From positions 47,892,839-47,956,838 of the forward strand of contig CM067367.1 of the NCBI GenBank assembly GCA_034401795.1: a stretch of DNA of 64,000 nt, written 5' to 3'. Positions 31,770-43,599 of the stretch are shown here, one piece after another. A program made the position numbers and the translations under genes. Positions within the stretch are counted from its first letter, which is position 1; each line of letters opens with the position of its first letter. The stretch comes from Chaetoderma sp. LZ-2023a (lineage: Eukaryota; Mollusca; Caudofoveata; Chaetodermatida; Chaetodermatidae). Under the pieces are notes generated by a model. The model saw only the letters and a program-made list of their open reading frames with translations, searched no databases and was not told where the DNA came from.

Positions 31770-32040
31770 GAATGAATTTTGTGCACACACGGTCACTGAC
31801 CTTACAGTTACAGAGAATTGGTCAGAATGCCTGATAGTCCTCCAGCAATAGGCATGCATGGTTTCAAGATTTTTAAAATGGGTTAATTTTTCTTTTGATC
31901 CAAGCTCATTCATGCTTAGCGCCGTTTCTGGCGTAATCAGTTTTACACATTGTTCTTCTAGTTCGGTTAGTGCTGTGTCCGAATCTGTATTGCAACCAAT
32001 TATATATCTCGGAAAATATTAGCCCATATTTAGGCGGGGG
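31770..32040 (-). pseudogene. Exon-like segment, minus-strand copy
   Basis: The minus-strand open frame from about 31997 to the MITE border reads GCNTDSDTALTELEEQCVKL, then ITPETALSMNELGSKEKLTH and about 37 further residues. A splice-acceptor-like TTGCAATACAG ends at 31985. If used, it enters the frame after the first base of a codon, the same phase as the exon at 25810. It could be an upstream exon of that minus-strand gene. The inverted relative at 28340-28500 shares the first half only. No domain recognised and no convincing donor site, so it may equally be part of an old repeat. Confidence 0.35.
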
Positions 32041-32049
32041 GGGGGACTT

Positions 32050-32660
32050 AAATTTTTGCGGTGTATATATTCATATATTATTAATTACTTGCTATATCAT
32101 GACTGATAGTCAACAATGAACTTCAAAATATTCTGGAGATTTGTTTTTAAGTTACAAAGTCAGTGCCTGATTAAGGGTACACAGGGGCACGTGTCCAGCC
32201 CCTTATAATATAAAAAAAATTCGGTTTTAAATGAAACAAGCATACGGTTACTAAAAGAGTAAAATTAGCTAAATCTACTTAATGCGCCTACATTTGAGCC
32301 ATTGTCTCCTCCCTCCCCCTCCCTACACGCACGAAACCATATTCTTGTTTTATTTCAAACTGAAAAAAATTCACCCCTACTAGGAGCCGCCTAGCTTATG
32401 TGCCCCTGGCCCCACACATCCATAATCCGGCACTGTACAAAGACACACATACGTCATAGTCCGTGGGATGGAGGGCCCACCTGGGTACCGACCCCTCACT
32501 AATTGACGAAACCATATTTTTCTAACAGCTTTCGATGCCCTCTTTAAGATTATATATGTTAACATGTGATAAACTGGGACTCAATACGGTTTTTGATGGT
32601 TTATATTAGAGTTAATACCCACAGTGAAGCAGACCATATTAAGGACTAGGATATTAAAAA
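32050..32660. other. Intergenic stretch, no gene seen
   Basis: AT-rich with no repeats recognised. The phrase GGGGCACGTGTCCAGCCCCT at 32184 and CTAGCTTATGTGCCCCTGGC at 32390 look like two opposite-facing copies of a short motif. Confidence 0.35.
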
Positions 32661-32674
32661 CTGACATATCTTTT

Positions 32675-33507
32675 GATAGAATCATTGTAGATTAGTGGTC
32701 AACCACGCAAAATGTTGCTTATAGTATCATCCACGATTGCATATGATTTACATGTAAATCAATTTTATAATGAGGTCGGCAGAGGTCAAACGGTCACAAA
32801 TCTTCGCCACAGCGTAAAATCTAGCAACTGTATGTTGCTATCACTGACCAAGCACCGGTAAAGGAACATTCTAGTTTTAACAGCTTAAGATTGATTAAAA
32901 GGCACCATTTGACAAATATAATGAGTAAAAGTGTACTTGTTTAATAGAATATTGTTACTATGACAACTGACAGTATAGCCAATTTTTGAGAATCGATGAA
33001 AAATGCAATCAGTGTAAACTAAACTTGAAATGAGCACATCATCGAATCGAAATTGTGTAGAGCAATAAAAGAGCATTCAAAATGCTTTTATTATTATATG
33101 TTTTACCCACCGACTATAAATCCACTAACTATAGATTAGATTTGTAACCGTTTGACCTCTGCCGACCTCATTATGAAATTGATTTGCATGTAAATCATAT
33201 GCAATCGTACACGATACTATAAGCAACATTTTGCGTGGTCGATCACCAATCTACAACGATTCTATCAAAATCTACTTAATTAATTTACAATGAAAGCATT
33301 TTTCATCGATTCTAAAAAATTGGCTATGCTGTCAGTTATCATAGTAACAATATTATATTAAATGAGTACACTTTTACTCATTATATTTGTCAAATGGTGC
33401 CTTTTAATCAATCTTAAGCTGTTAAAACTAGAATGTTCCTTTACTGGTGCTTCGTCAGTGATAGCAACATAGTTTCTAGATTTTAAGCTGTGGCGAAGAT
33501 TTGTGAC
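32675..33507. repeat. Two interleaved inverted repeats (A1-A2-A1'-A2')
   Basis: A1, 32675-32797 (GATAGAATCATTGTAGATTA .. GGTCAAACGGTCAC), is inverted at 33143-33266. A2, 32797-33006 (AATCTTCGCCACAGCG .. AATCGATGAAAAATGC), is inverted at 33296-33507. A normal palindrome would have order A1-A2-A2'-A1'. Here it is A1-A2-A1'-A2'. The traces just after 33507 (GTGACTTTTTGACTC) look like the start of another A1'. The spacer 33007-33142 holds a small hairpin (GAGCATTCAAAATGCTTTT). No ORF. Confidence 0.8.
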
Positions 33508-33509
33508 TT

Positions 33510-35125
33510 TTTGACTCATTTTTTTTGGTAACAACTAAATTTAAAAAGCGGCGAGTATAGTGTATTTTACAATTATAAATAGCTTGAGAAAATTTTAAAA
33601 ATATATAAAAGCTATTACATAAATGTGTAGAGAATTGGATGAGATTTCGAATGATGTATGCCTTTAAAAATATTATGAACTTATTTTTTCATATAAACGG
33701 CTTAAAGTGCCCTGTATCTGAACCTAAAAGCAATGTAACGCTGTCCGCGCAGCGCCTGGAGTGTTTACCGGAAACGATGCGAGCGATGCATTATGGGAGG
33801 GTATTTTCCCAAAATTTATTTTTTGATTTATTTTGAAAGGAAATTTTCCCAAAATACAGTAATGCGGGAAAGGTGTATTAGGCCTACACGCAGCTAGTTA
33901 GTTCTTGGTGGTTTATCACAAAGACAAACTTCTATAGCTTGCTTCCAGTAACACAACTAATGTTATGACTATATATATATAGCAAGTTTTCTATCATCTG
34001 AATATGTCTGAGTGCTCACCGTTATATGCGCAATAAGAGACAAATAAGTAAATAGTGAACAAAGCAAAAGATATATGCTGGTGATATACAGGCCTAGAAG
34101 GGCACATACATGCATCGATAAATAAATAATAATTTGAATGGTAGCATTCTATTCGTTGCATGACATCAGTAGAGTAAGTTTCACAACAAAAAGGTAAATA
34201 TTTGTAAGAGAAGTCCTCGCAGGTATTGCATCATGTTTAGGTTCTATGTGAACGATATCAGCACGTTCACCCACTTTGTTAATCTAGATGGAAATGCAAA
34301 TATCATTTGTGAGACGTGTGATATAACTGATGCATATTATCCAAACGTATACAGATCTAGTATTTCTACAATACTCTGTACACACTGTCTATGAAATCCC
34401 AAATTCGCTCTCATCTGCATATGGCTGAGCGTACGTAATCGCATGCATTATGGTACATAGTAAAAAACCATCATTTATTATCCACGCTAACCATCCCAGT
34501 AACCGTTTTAGGTTCGTAAACAGGGATTTGTTGGGGGAAAACTCGCTTCGGTTTGCCTTTCACGCAGTTTGAAAACACCAAATACATCTGAAGCAGAATA
34601 TAGGGTTTCTGTGATGGTGGAATTTTAGCTTGAAATGGGTTACAATAACGACGTGGTCATGGATTTGATTTCGACTTTACGAAGATTTCCTAATCACTAC
34701 AATCTACCAAGTCCTGTTTTACGCGCACAGTCCTGTTTTACGAATCGTACGGAAGACGTTTTGCTGGGATGATTAGTGTGTTATCGTGGCTCGCAATATT
34801 AATTAGATAAATATCCTGACCGTCTTTATTGGAGATCGCATATGATAGGGGACATTTAAAAATTCCAAATTTAGATGTTCGAAAAGATTTATAATGGACC
34901 ATGCAACACAGATAAAACGCATATGAGCAATTGAATATGAGCAGATAAAACTTGTGCGAAATTATGCGTAAGGAAAAGCAATAACGGAAGCGATTTGAAA
35001 TTGAACGGAGGAAAATCTTGAAGGAACATCGGCTAAAAAATAATATGGCCCCTTCAGATTTCATATTTAGCTGACATCTCTTGCGACCAGAAAGAAAAGT
35101 AAGTTAGATTTAGATAGATGACAGA
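33510..35125. other. Low-repeat stretch, no gene seen
   Basis: Unique AT-rich sequence. Open frames at 33639-33836 (+) and 34738-35064 (-) have no motif. Confidence 0.35.
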
Positions 35126-35235
35126 GAGACAAGCACACAAACAAACTATCAAACAGACTCACACACAAACAGACACGCAAACAAACAGACAGACATACAG
35201 ACAAACATACAGAGACAGACAGACAGACAAACGGG
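35126..35235. repeat. (ACAG/ACAA)n-type microsatellite
   Basis: Degenerate ACAGACA/ACAAACA tetranucleotides for about 110 bp. Confidence 0.85.
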
Positions 35236-35519
35236 ACTGATTTCAATACTCACATTGGCATCCGCGGCCGCGTGCGCAAATATATGTTGCATTTGAGAAA
35301 TACTAACCCATTTGTTACAAGACCACCCCCCCCGCACCCGCCCACCACTACAGCTCACATCCCAACCCTAGCTGATGGACAATGTTCTTCATAGCAATGT
35401 TGCCGTTATCATATCATCTTTGGAACTACTATGGTATATTCAAATGAAATTCAAGCTATCTGTATAGCATATCGAAAAGCTCTGTCTCCTCTTGTTTCCC
35501 CCGTGCCAAGGATACTAAA

Positions 35520-35870
35520 ATCACCTCAGCCTGTCTGCCCGTTCGTTTGTCCATCTGTCCGTCCGTCAAGCTATCTCCTCTCAAAGCATTGATCCGTTCA
35601 ACGACGATATTTAGAACTCAACTCTTCTGCGACCGCTCGACGGAGAATTCAACCAAATCTTCGATGTCGGTGCGTGCGTCCGTGCGTGCGTACGTGCGTG
35701 CGTGTGTGTGTGTATGTGTGTGTGTCAAATTCTCAACAAATCGTGTATAACACATCTCCGTAACCTTTGGACGGAATTCAACCAGACTTGGTATGTGAGC
35801 CACACATGATTGCGGAATGCAAGACGACATTGAGACTTGGCTCCGCATACAGTGGGTGGGGGGTCAAAAG
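35520..35870 (+). repeat. AGCTCACCTGG-type repeat part with (GTGC)n/(GT)n
   Basis: Contains the phrases CATCTCCGTAACCTTTGGAC and GGAATTCAACCAGACTTGGT, also found at 62580-62610. GTGCGTGC/GTGTGT microsatellites lie at 35669-35727. CCGTTCGTTTGTCCATCTGT near 35540 resembles the CCGTCCGTCC tails of this repeat kind. Confidence 0.5.
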
Positions 35871-36049
35871 GTAAAATTTGTGAACGGGAAGTGGGTAAGG
35901 GCATCTAGGGCTTCTCCACAGGAAGTTTTGAAATCTAGGTGCTGTCAGATGACAGGGTAAATATAGACCCTCGGTTGGTTGCTTTATTATTCCATATTGA
36001 CCCATTGAAGATGTTGGGATCTTCGGTGGAACTAACTCCTTATTAACTT

Positions 36050-37015
36050 GGTTGGTGGTCCCGCTTCGGCACCGGTAACAAAGATGGAGTGTTGCTGCGA
36101 CAACACGCTAGCCGATGTCGGAGAAGGATGAAGGCAGTCTGGCTCGCCTCGTCTGACAGATGGTAGGTGACGATATTTAAGGTTGACTGCTGGGCCTATC
36201 TGACGTACTGTTCCTCAGGTAAGGACTGGAAGTTTCCTCCAGCTCAAGACTAGGTTCTAATTTAACAAATTTACTCAAGACTGAACTTACATATACGTAA
36301 GCTTAAACTTTTATTTACAATATACAAGGTTTTCAAGCAAGGAGCAAAAATAGCTCATAAATCCACACTTGGTACAATCGGTGTACAATACTAATCAGCG
36401 ACTAATCTAATTCTAAGTAAAATCAGAGCTTCGTTATGCTATGCAATAGCTCACAGTGCTGAACGTCGGCGTGACGTTCAGGATTCACGGTGGTGAATTG
36501 AATAATTTATAAGTAAAAAATTCTGACTTGTATACAATTTATCTTGGCACCTTAGCCAAGTTCTATATCTATCCTAATAATTAGATTCTTCCTGAATCCG
36601 TTAAATGACTCTTCTAGGTATGCTATAAGCACAGCTTGATTGGCCCGGACCACCAGTCCACCTGCTTATTTCTTCCTGGAAGTTTCTATCTAACAAACGT
36701 TGGCCGTTCTGACCAATCAACGATCCTTTCATTTCGTTGTTGGATGTAAAACCTATTCTATTTAATTCTCTGCTACAGAGTTTGATCGACGCTCATTGAT
36801 TATGACGTCATCCTGACCAATCAAACTCTGGGCAATTCTTCTATGGAGATGATGCCTCACCTAGACAAAACGGTGGTAGCTGGTTCTGATTTGATGCGAT
36901 CTGTCAGCTAACTAACAACATTACGGAATGTGTTGTTGTTGCATGCCATTGTATGAGTGACATATAGTTGATATACAAATTTCGATTATGTTATTAATTC
37001 CTACAAGACGCTACA
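36050..37015 (-). mobile_element. Probable solo LTR-type fossil (BEL/Pao- or Ty3-like)
   Basis: Read on the minus strand, GGTGCCGAAGCGGGACC at about 36055-36072 resembles the tRNA primer-binding segment that follows many BEL/Pao and some Ty3 LTRs. Upstream of it is about 930 bp with an AATAAA signal near 36310 and a possible TGTAGCGTCTTG start near 37015. No coding region of such an element was recognised beside it. Old and broken. Family assignment is tentative. Confidence 0.35.
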
Positions 37016-37475
37016 ATGTCCATGTCCTGTCCATTGCCTATTGATGGATAAGCCTGTAGGATGCTAGAGTTAATAGGCACACGAGCTGTATGGTCTCATC
37101 GCCAGCTGATGTTGTTCTATTCTCATGTGAGAATCTAGAATGCCTACGTCATCAACTAAGTCCCTTTGTCACGTCCGATTCCAGTGATTCTTCTACCTTT
37201 ATTATTTTCCAAACTATCGATCCAACCGACTGCTGAATATCATAAAAGTGTATGCCGACTGAACAGCAACAACTTTCATCTAAACTATTTCCAGATACAC
37301 ATCAACTCAGAACCGTGGAACTCATTCCAATCAATTCGACTATTTCAATTTGATAATAAAACTTTATCCAACAATCCTGAGTGTGCTACATTCACACACC
37401 ATCTATTTAGAAACCGCGTATCATCAGCACCAGCTGATGTAATAATAATAAACTAAATATTGAGAGTATACAAGT
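37016..37475. other. Intergenic stretch, no gene seen
   Basis: A 96-codon plus-strand open frame (37166-37456) has no recognisable domain. I do not call it a gene. Confidence 0.35.
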
Positions 37476-37890
37476 CAACCGGTCCATTAGCTCACCTGGT
37501 ATTTTCAAATCATAAATTTCTCTTAGGACTTACTCGAAGATATAAGACATCTAGCGGGGTCATGACTTCCCACAAGACAATCCCATATCTACACCATGTA
37601 ATTACATTTTTCCAAAAATTTTAGTTGCACGAGAACTGATGATTAGTTAACTGTCGAGGGTAGCACATTGTCAAATTTCTATGGATTGACAAAATTAATG
37701 TTGTGAACTCCCATGGTATACGTAACACCCTTTCTTGTGTTAAAATTTAATCCAAATCCGATCAGCACTTTTAGGTATACAGACATACATGCACAGTAAT
37801 ACAAAGACATCCAAAAAGAGACCCGCACTCACGCACGGACGCACGCATACATGCACACATGCGCGCGCGTATGCACGCACGCACGCATAT
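37476..37890 (+). repeat. AGCTCACCTGG-type repeat with (ACGC)n tail
   Basis: It starts GTCCATTAGCTCACCTGGTA and includes CTTTCTTGTGTTAAAATTTA and CATACATGCACAGTAATAC. It ends in a degenerate ACGC/CATG microsatellite (37830-37888). Confidence 0.55.
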
Positions 37891-38346
37891 GCAAAATCCT
37901 GAAATCTGTATCATAAATTGCAAATCAAGTGCTGAATGGGCCCACGAGTTATTAGAGCATCAGCACAACGTAGTGCTTTGCTTTCTTGTGAGGACGTGTG
38001 AAATTCACTGAAATAGGACTGGGATATGCATAGCAGTGTTCAACCAAAAAGGAATCTTTCTGACTATATTATTATAAGGCCCTCCAGTACTGCTGCTGAT
38101 GACTGTTGCTATATAAAAAAAGTAAGAGATCATAATAAAACAGAAATACCGCTTGAAATATTTGGATATCCAGTTGAACAAGCTTTGCTAATATATGCCA
38201 TTATTATACATGTATAGCAATGGTTTGTAGCAACACCTTCAATGTATCCATTGTGCAGATTGATAACCCTTACACTGCTGAATACTGAACCATTGAGGTG
38301 GGTGGTGCTGACTGGTGTTGCTATTTTGGATAGTGGTCTTCAGAAA

Positions 38347-38474
38347 TGTCCATTTGCAGATTGAGACGGAAATTTTTGAAAATTTACCACTGGAATTACT
38401 GGCTCGGTTACCGAGCCATTCATTCCAGTGGTAAAATTTTCAAAAATAGTCGTCTCGGTCTGCAAATGGACTTT
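38347..38474. mobile_element. Hairpin B MITE copy
   Basis: GTCCATTTGCAGATTGAGAC .. CTGGCTCGGTTACCGAGCC .. GTCTCGGTCTGCAAATGGAC. Arms of about 60 bp with few mismatches and a loop of about two bases. Confidence 0.8.
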
Positions 38475-38559
38475 TGAGAAATTTAGAAACAAATTTTTGT
38501 TTCTTAAATATCAATCAGTTTTTTTGGGAATGACATAGCATATGGTGCCCCGCCCCGCC

Positions 38560-39640
38560 CACCCCCATCCCCACACACCGTAAGATAATTTTGCGGGTGT
38601 GGGGGGGGGGGGGGCACTCCCCTGTTCTAACGGCCATAGCAGCAACTAATATGCCTTTTAAAATACTAGGTATAAAAATACACACTGACTTAGAGCATTT
38701 CTTACCTCTTTTCAATTATGCATTGCAACGCATAATCTCGATTATGTATTACGCTACATTTAGGTCATGTCTCGGCCTATCTTTTACCCGCCGGCAATTG
38801 TCTGAGTGACGCGTAGTGTATTTCCATTTTTTTGGTCTTCCAGAGAGCGACAGACGCGATGTTTGATTGACAAGCAATAAATTCATTTTGGCGGCGTGCG
38901 CGCTTTCTGATTGGTTGCATATCGAAGCTGGCGTGTGTACCGAGCGATACGGGCTAGCATAAATGTATACACACTCTCCCGACACTCTATCCTACGTTAC
39001 GCACAAATCACAGATTCCCTAACGTATGAGGACATAACCAATATTTGTCACATGGCCTCTCAAACACTAGCATAAGGATTGTACCATTTTATCTTGCGAG
39101 GACTATGGTGTAAGGCCTCTGAACTCTGAGGCCGGGATAGGTTGTGTGTGCGGTCAATGGCGAGAGCTCACAAGAATAGGACAACCAACGCGCGCGCGCG
39201 CGCGCGCGTACGCACAGTATTTCATAAAATACACCGATTCGCTTAATGTAGACGAGAGATCTGAAAATAATAGCATAGAAACAAGATACGATATAGGAAG
39301 GGCATTGACCTGTTAGACTAGATTTATGCAGTTTGGTGTGACGGCGTGATATGCATTAGTCAATGAATAGATCAGATTATATCGCCATTGTGATATTGAT
39401 CTCTATGGGGTGTATATACATGCATAGACATGCCTTGAGCATATACGACTACAATTGAACTGTAATATCTCACTCAGTTTAAAGGAATTGCTTCGTTGAC
39501 TTATATGAACTTTCTGAAATCTACAATTATCAGAGTAAGTCAGTAAGATATTCAGAGTCTATGTTACTAACCCCGATTCCTTGAAATTGCAAGTATATTA
39601 AATTCTCGTCTCCGACACAGAACATTACAATTCTAGACGA
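38560..39640. other. Intergenic stretch with small palindrome and (CG)n
   Basis: CCCCACACACCGTAAGATAA and GATAATTTTGCGGGTGTGGG form a short hairpin ending in a G run (38600-38613). A pure (CG)n tract spans 39189-39208. No gene recognised. Confidence 0.5.
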
Positions 39641-40145
39641 GCGGGCTGGAAAACTGTTGAATATTTTGAGTTTAGGCTTGATGGAAATCGTTGCTGTCTA
39701 GAGCAACAACAACACTGCATATTTCATTAAAAATATATTAAAATTAAACAGAATAGCTTTTATATTGCAGAAATCATGAGCTAGAAATGAGCTATACGCC
39801 ACTGTCAAACAAGTCTATAATGGACAACGCAATCAAAGACGTGCCACTAAAGACACGCAATGGATGATTCCCCTTATACCCATGCCCCACCCTTCTGTAG
39901 CTAAGTTCAACCCACGCTTTCCCCATGTTGCGATCGATCGAACGCTGAACTCCCTGAAGAAACTATAAGGTAAGCTGTTGAAGATTTTGAAAGTAATTTG
40001 ATTGGGTACTGACTCTCACTTGCCAGGCTTCAGAATATTCAACAGAATGGTTATTAAGTAGTAAAGACATGCACTTCCCACACATGACGGACTATTAAGT
40101 GTTCATGACATAGGCCTACTTAGATACGATATTCATGACGTATTT
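39640..40145 (-). mobile_element. MITE A fragments (reverse)
   Basis: 39640-39745 is a central piece (GGAAAACTGTTGAATATTTT, TGCTGTCTAGAGCAACAAC). 39885-40145 is a reverse copy with CTGTAGCTAAGTTCAACCC, TTGCGATCGATCGAACGC, AGGTAAGCTGTTGAAGATTT and CTATTAAGTGTTCATGAC. Confidence 0.6.
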
Positions 40146-40790
40146 TAATTGTAACGCTTGCCTACCTGTGAGGTATTCGACGTTTCAACCGATATCCAAG
40201 ACGTCATTCTGGCTCAGATATAATAGTCTGATGTTCTATGTAATTCCACGGGGATTACATAGTACAAACAGGCAGTAACTTGGATGCATTTGAGTGGCCC
40301 ATTCCAATGCATAAAAACGTCGCTGCCATATTATTCTGACGAATTTTTACTGCGAATTTATCAGAATTAGATGTATAACACAGCCAAGCCTGTCTATTGC
40401 AGACGTCTTATTGGCCATAAAAGTGGCCACAAAAGACAGGTTGTCGCTTAATACAAGTCAGTTCCATATGGGAAATGGCCTCTGTGTCCGCAAACTCATG
40501 GTTATTTAAGACGTGAACTTACAACCGCCAGTCTCAGAGAATCACCGTCATAGTGTGCGCTATAGATAGGTTTCACTGCTCTGTAATGTGTATGTATCGC
40601 TTGGATAATCGTGGATATTTCTGTTATTTATGAACTAATATACACCAAATTTGAAACGTCAGTTGTTACCCACCCATGGTATTTGTGCTATAAACATACA
40701 CTTGATTAGGCACCAAATATAAGTTATAGCCCTTTAAAATTGTTACAAGGGAACATGTGATGACGATACCACATGACTGGAGAATGGACC
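40146..40790. other. Intergenic stretch, no gene seen
   Basis: Nothing recognised beyond a short palindrome TGTAATTCCACGGGGATTACA at about 40240. Confidence 0.4.
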
Positions 40791-40792
40791 TT

Positions 40793-41030
40793 TCCATTTT
40801 TAGCTATGCACCGCCCATCTCTAGCTAAGCTCCACCACACCTCGCTCGTGCTGGGATCGATCGATCCCTGAATTTTCTGACTATCAATTTCCAGAAAACT
40901 ATACAGGTGAGTCTATGGCATCAACAGCGCCCAGTCAAATTAGTTTCAAAATATTCAACAGCATGTTTATTAAATAGTAGAGACATACAGTTCGTACAAT
41001 GCGTCGAATTATTAAGAGTTAAAGACCGGC
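40793..41030 (-). mobile_element. MITE A copy (reverse) cut by a LINE
   Basis: CCATTTTTAGCTATGCACCG, TGGGATCGATCGATCCCTGA, AGCGCCCAGTCAAATTAGTT, TTTATTAAATAGTAGAGACA, AGAGTTAAAGACCGGC, then LINE 3' sequence from about 41031 where the MITE would continue into ACTAAATCGAG. The LINE therefore inserted into or next to this copy. Confidence 0.7.
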
Positions 41031-41299
41031 CATACTGCACTGTATCTGTAATTCCAGCCACTGTGGGCTCACCCTGAAGTCAGGGTAAATATTCTTCTTT
41101 TTCTTCTGACATCCCTTTTGCGCTCGTTGTCGGCAATTACGTATAATATGGTCAGATTTAAAATTAAAACAGCAACTAAAGATCGTTCTATTATAACGTT
41201 CTAGCATTAACGGTTTGTTAATTTTTGTATTTAAAAGACGGTTCATATTAACAGCTCGTACACTTACAGGTAGGTACATTGCAATCATTTAAAAGCTAG

Positions 41300-42475
41300 T
41301 TAGTAGGGGGAAGAAGATGCAAGCTGATCCATAGCATTACTTCTAATACTATACAGTGTATAGCAGAGAAAACTGGCGATCCTAGCAATTTGTGTGGAGT
41401 TTTTTGGAGATAGTTGAAGACCGTTCTCTGACTTCATATTTTCATGATCTAAAATTAGCTGTGCTACAAGTGAGGGAGTCGCCATAATGTTCTTGATGAT
41501 GTCTGGGTGATTTTCGTCTTGCAGTATGATTTGAATGTTATTTATGTAGGATTTTCTGCAGTTTTTTGTCGCTTCGCAGGTTACTAGCAGGCATGTATCC
41601 AGCGTGTTATGCTGATTGAAGCGACCTCGATTTGATTGAAGTGTATATGATCCAGTTAATAATTTCGCTTTTATGGCAGCACGGCTAGCATCTCTAACGT
41701 TATTATCAACTGAGCTCCAACAATGGTGAACTGATCCCACCGCACATGAGTTAATACACAAGTACTTCAGAGATGACTTCATTAGCGATTCTTCGTGCCA
41801 TTGTGCTTGGACTGCAGTATTAATTGCATCTTGTACCTTTGATTTCCATTTATCTTTTGTAGGAGTGTTATGAATCAGCTCATATATGCTTGTTAACTCA
41901 TGTTTGTGAAGGATGCTACGACACTCAGAGAACCAACTGTTGCTGTTGATGTCTTTCGTAGCGATTTGCCGGGCTGCTATTTGATGCTCAATAGTATTCT
42001 TTTCTGAAAGGATATTGCGTAGAAGGATTAGGTTCCTACTATCAAGTTCAGCTTGGACTGGTCTTACACCAAGCAAACTCAAAACTAAGACTGATGCTGT
42101 GTTTGAAAGAAGTGATTGTAGCTGTCGAAGAACCGATCGCTGGAACTGTTCAAGGTTATTAAAAGCTACTTGAGTTAGCTTTATTACATCTAGGCCATAA
42201 AGTAGTCTGGGAAGACAATAGCTTTTCCAAATGTGACCTGATACACTAAGAGAGAGACCGCCATGTCCATGTAAGCCAGCACCCATCAATGAGTACAGTG
42301 TTCTGCGAGTTGAGTTGATGCGATTTTCAACATTCTCCTTATTCGAGACTGACCATATCTTTCTTCTTTTGTATATCTTTCCACGATGGTGAGAAGCTCC
42401 TGCCAGTGATTTGTATTGCAATGTAATCTGCACATGTAGGTGCACTGCAGTTGATATGCCCAATCTGTGAACCAA
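41300..42475 (-). pseudogene. C-terminal region of the 41.0-45.7 kb LINE ORF2
   Basis: A long uninterrupted frame (391 codons, of which about the last 350 are credible) covers the thumb and C-terminal part: RRTLYSLMGAGLHGHGGLSL, then SYCLPRLLYGLDVIKLT, then LEQFQRSVLRQLQSL, LLGVRPVQAELD and YELIHNTPTKDKWKSKVQDA. Cysteine/histidine residues toward the end (CLLVTCEATKN) could be a degenerate knuckle. It has no separate host function and overlaps the RT block. Confidence 0.75.
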
Positions 42476-43442
42476 TATTTACGTCTTCAATAATATGCAG
42501 CAATTTATTATTGAACATTTTGTAGTGAATGGATGAGAGTATGCCACCTTGACGAACTAGTTGGTATATCTGGCAGGGGTGAGATGTACACTTGTTCACT
42601 TTGACGGCTGTCTGGGCACCCGAGCCCATCTCTTTGATAATAGTCCATAGTGAACCTGTTATGCCGACGCTGTAAATCTTTCGCAAAAGTGAGGAATACT
42701 ACACAGTATCAAAGGCTTTGCATGCATCTAATGTTACTAACAATAGTGGTTCATGTTTATCCTTGGCCTTATTTTGTAGTGATGTGATAATCAGGGCTGT
42801 GTTTAAGGATGACGATTTTTCAGTAAACCCTCTTTGGAAGTTAGACTGTTCAACATCATGGAACGACTTTGTCCTCTGTAGTACAATTTTCTCAAGGACT
42901 TTTCCTATGATTGATAAAACCGTGATCCGTCTATAATTCGTTGCTAATCTACTATCTTTGCCCTTCTTTAGAATTGGTGTGAGCACGTCTTGCTTCATGG
43001 CAGTTGGTATATATTCTGTTTTAATTATGTAAATTATAAGGTCTGTCAAGAGCTGCATGACGACAGGCGGGGCATACTTTAGATGTTCTGCAGTTAAACC
43101 AGCTGGATCTGCTGCTTTCTTTGGTTTCAGGCCTACAATTATCTTGCGAATATCACTGACAGTTGGCATTTTACAATTCTGGATATTTGGATGCTGAAGA
43201 CACATCTCTTCGATTAATGCTCTGTCCAATTCCACCATATCCTTGTACTCTTGATCGAACTCTACGTACTTGAGAGGTGTAGCTAAGGCACTGGACTGCT
43301 GACTGAATGAGTGTAGTACATCAGAAGAATCTGTTAACACTTTGTCATTGTGTGTCAGTTGGACAATACCGTGTGTTGGGCTGGCACGTTGTTTGGCTAT
43401 AAGCCTGAAGAAAGTTTGCTTGTCATATTCGTCTGCTGCCAT
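42339..43442 (-). pseudogene. Reverse transcriptase domain of the 41.0-45.7 kb LINE
   Basis: First block 43442-42699: PTVSDIRKIIVGLKPKKAAD, then LTAEHLKYAPP, TPILKKGKDSRLATNYRRIT, NFQRGFTEKSSSLNTALI and LLVTLDACKAFDTV (first catalytic Asp kept). Second block 42686-42339: VRQGGILSSIHYKMFNNKLL and CADYIAIQ, where functional relatives have ADD, so the second catalytic aspartate is replaced by Tyr. A stop and frame change separate the blocks near 42695. Confidence 0.8.
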
Positions 43443-43599
43443 AATATAATTGAGATGTTTTATTCTGCTTTGATTTATACCTAGTCGAATAATTATCCTT
43501 ATATTGGCACGTGCTTGCTTTCTAGTTATATTCGCATTGTTTTCTTGGTTGGTTGGCCTGCCATTTTCTACACATATCTTGTGAGCTACTTTACTGTTG

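Noticed and set aside
35618-35848. Thr/His/Ala-rich minus-strand frame
   Set aside because: It reads through GTGC/GT simple repeats and an interspersed repeat, with no domain.
37795-37890. Direct-repeat pattern resembling a CRISPR-like array
   Set aside because: It is a degenerate ACGC/CATG microsatellite without unique spacers, in an animal genome.
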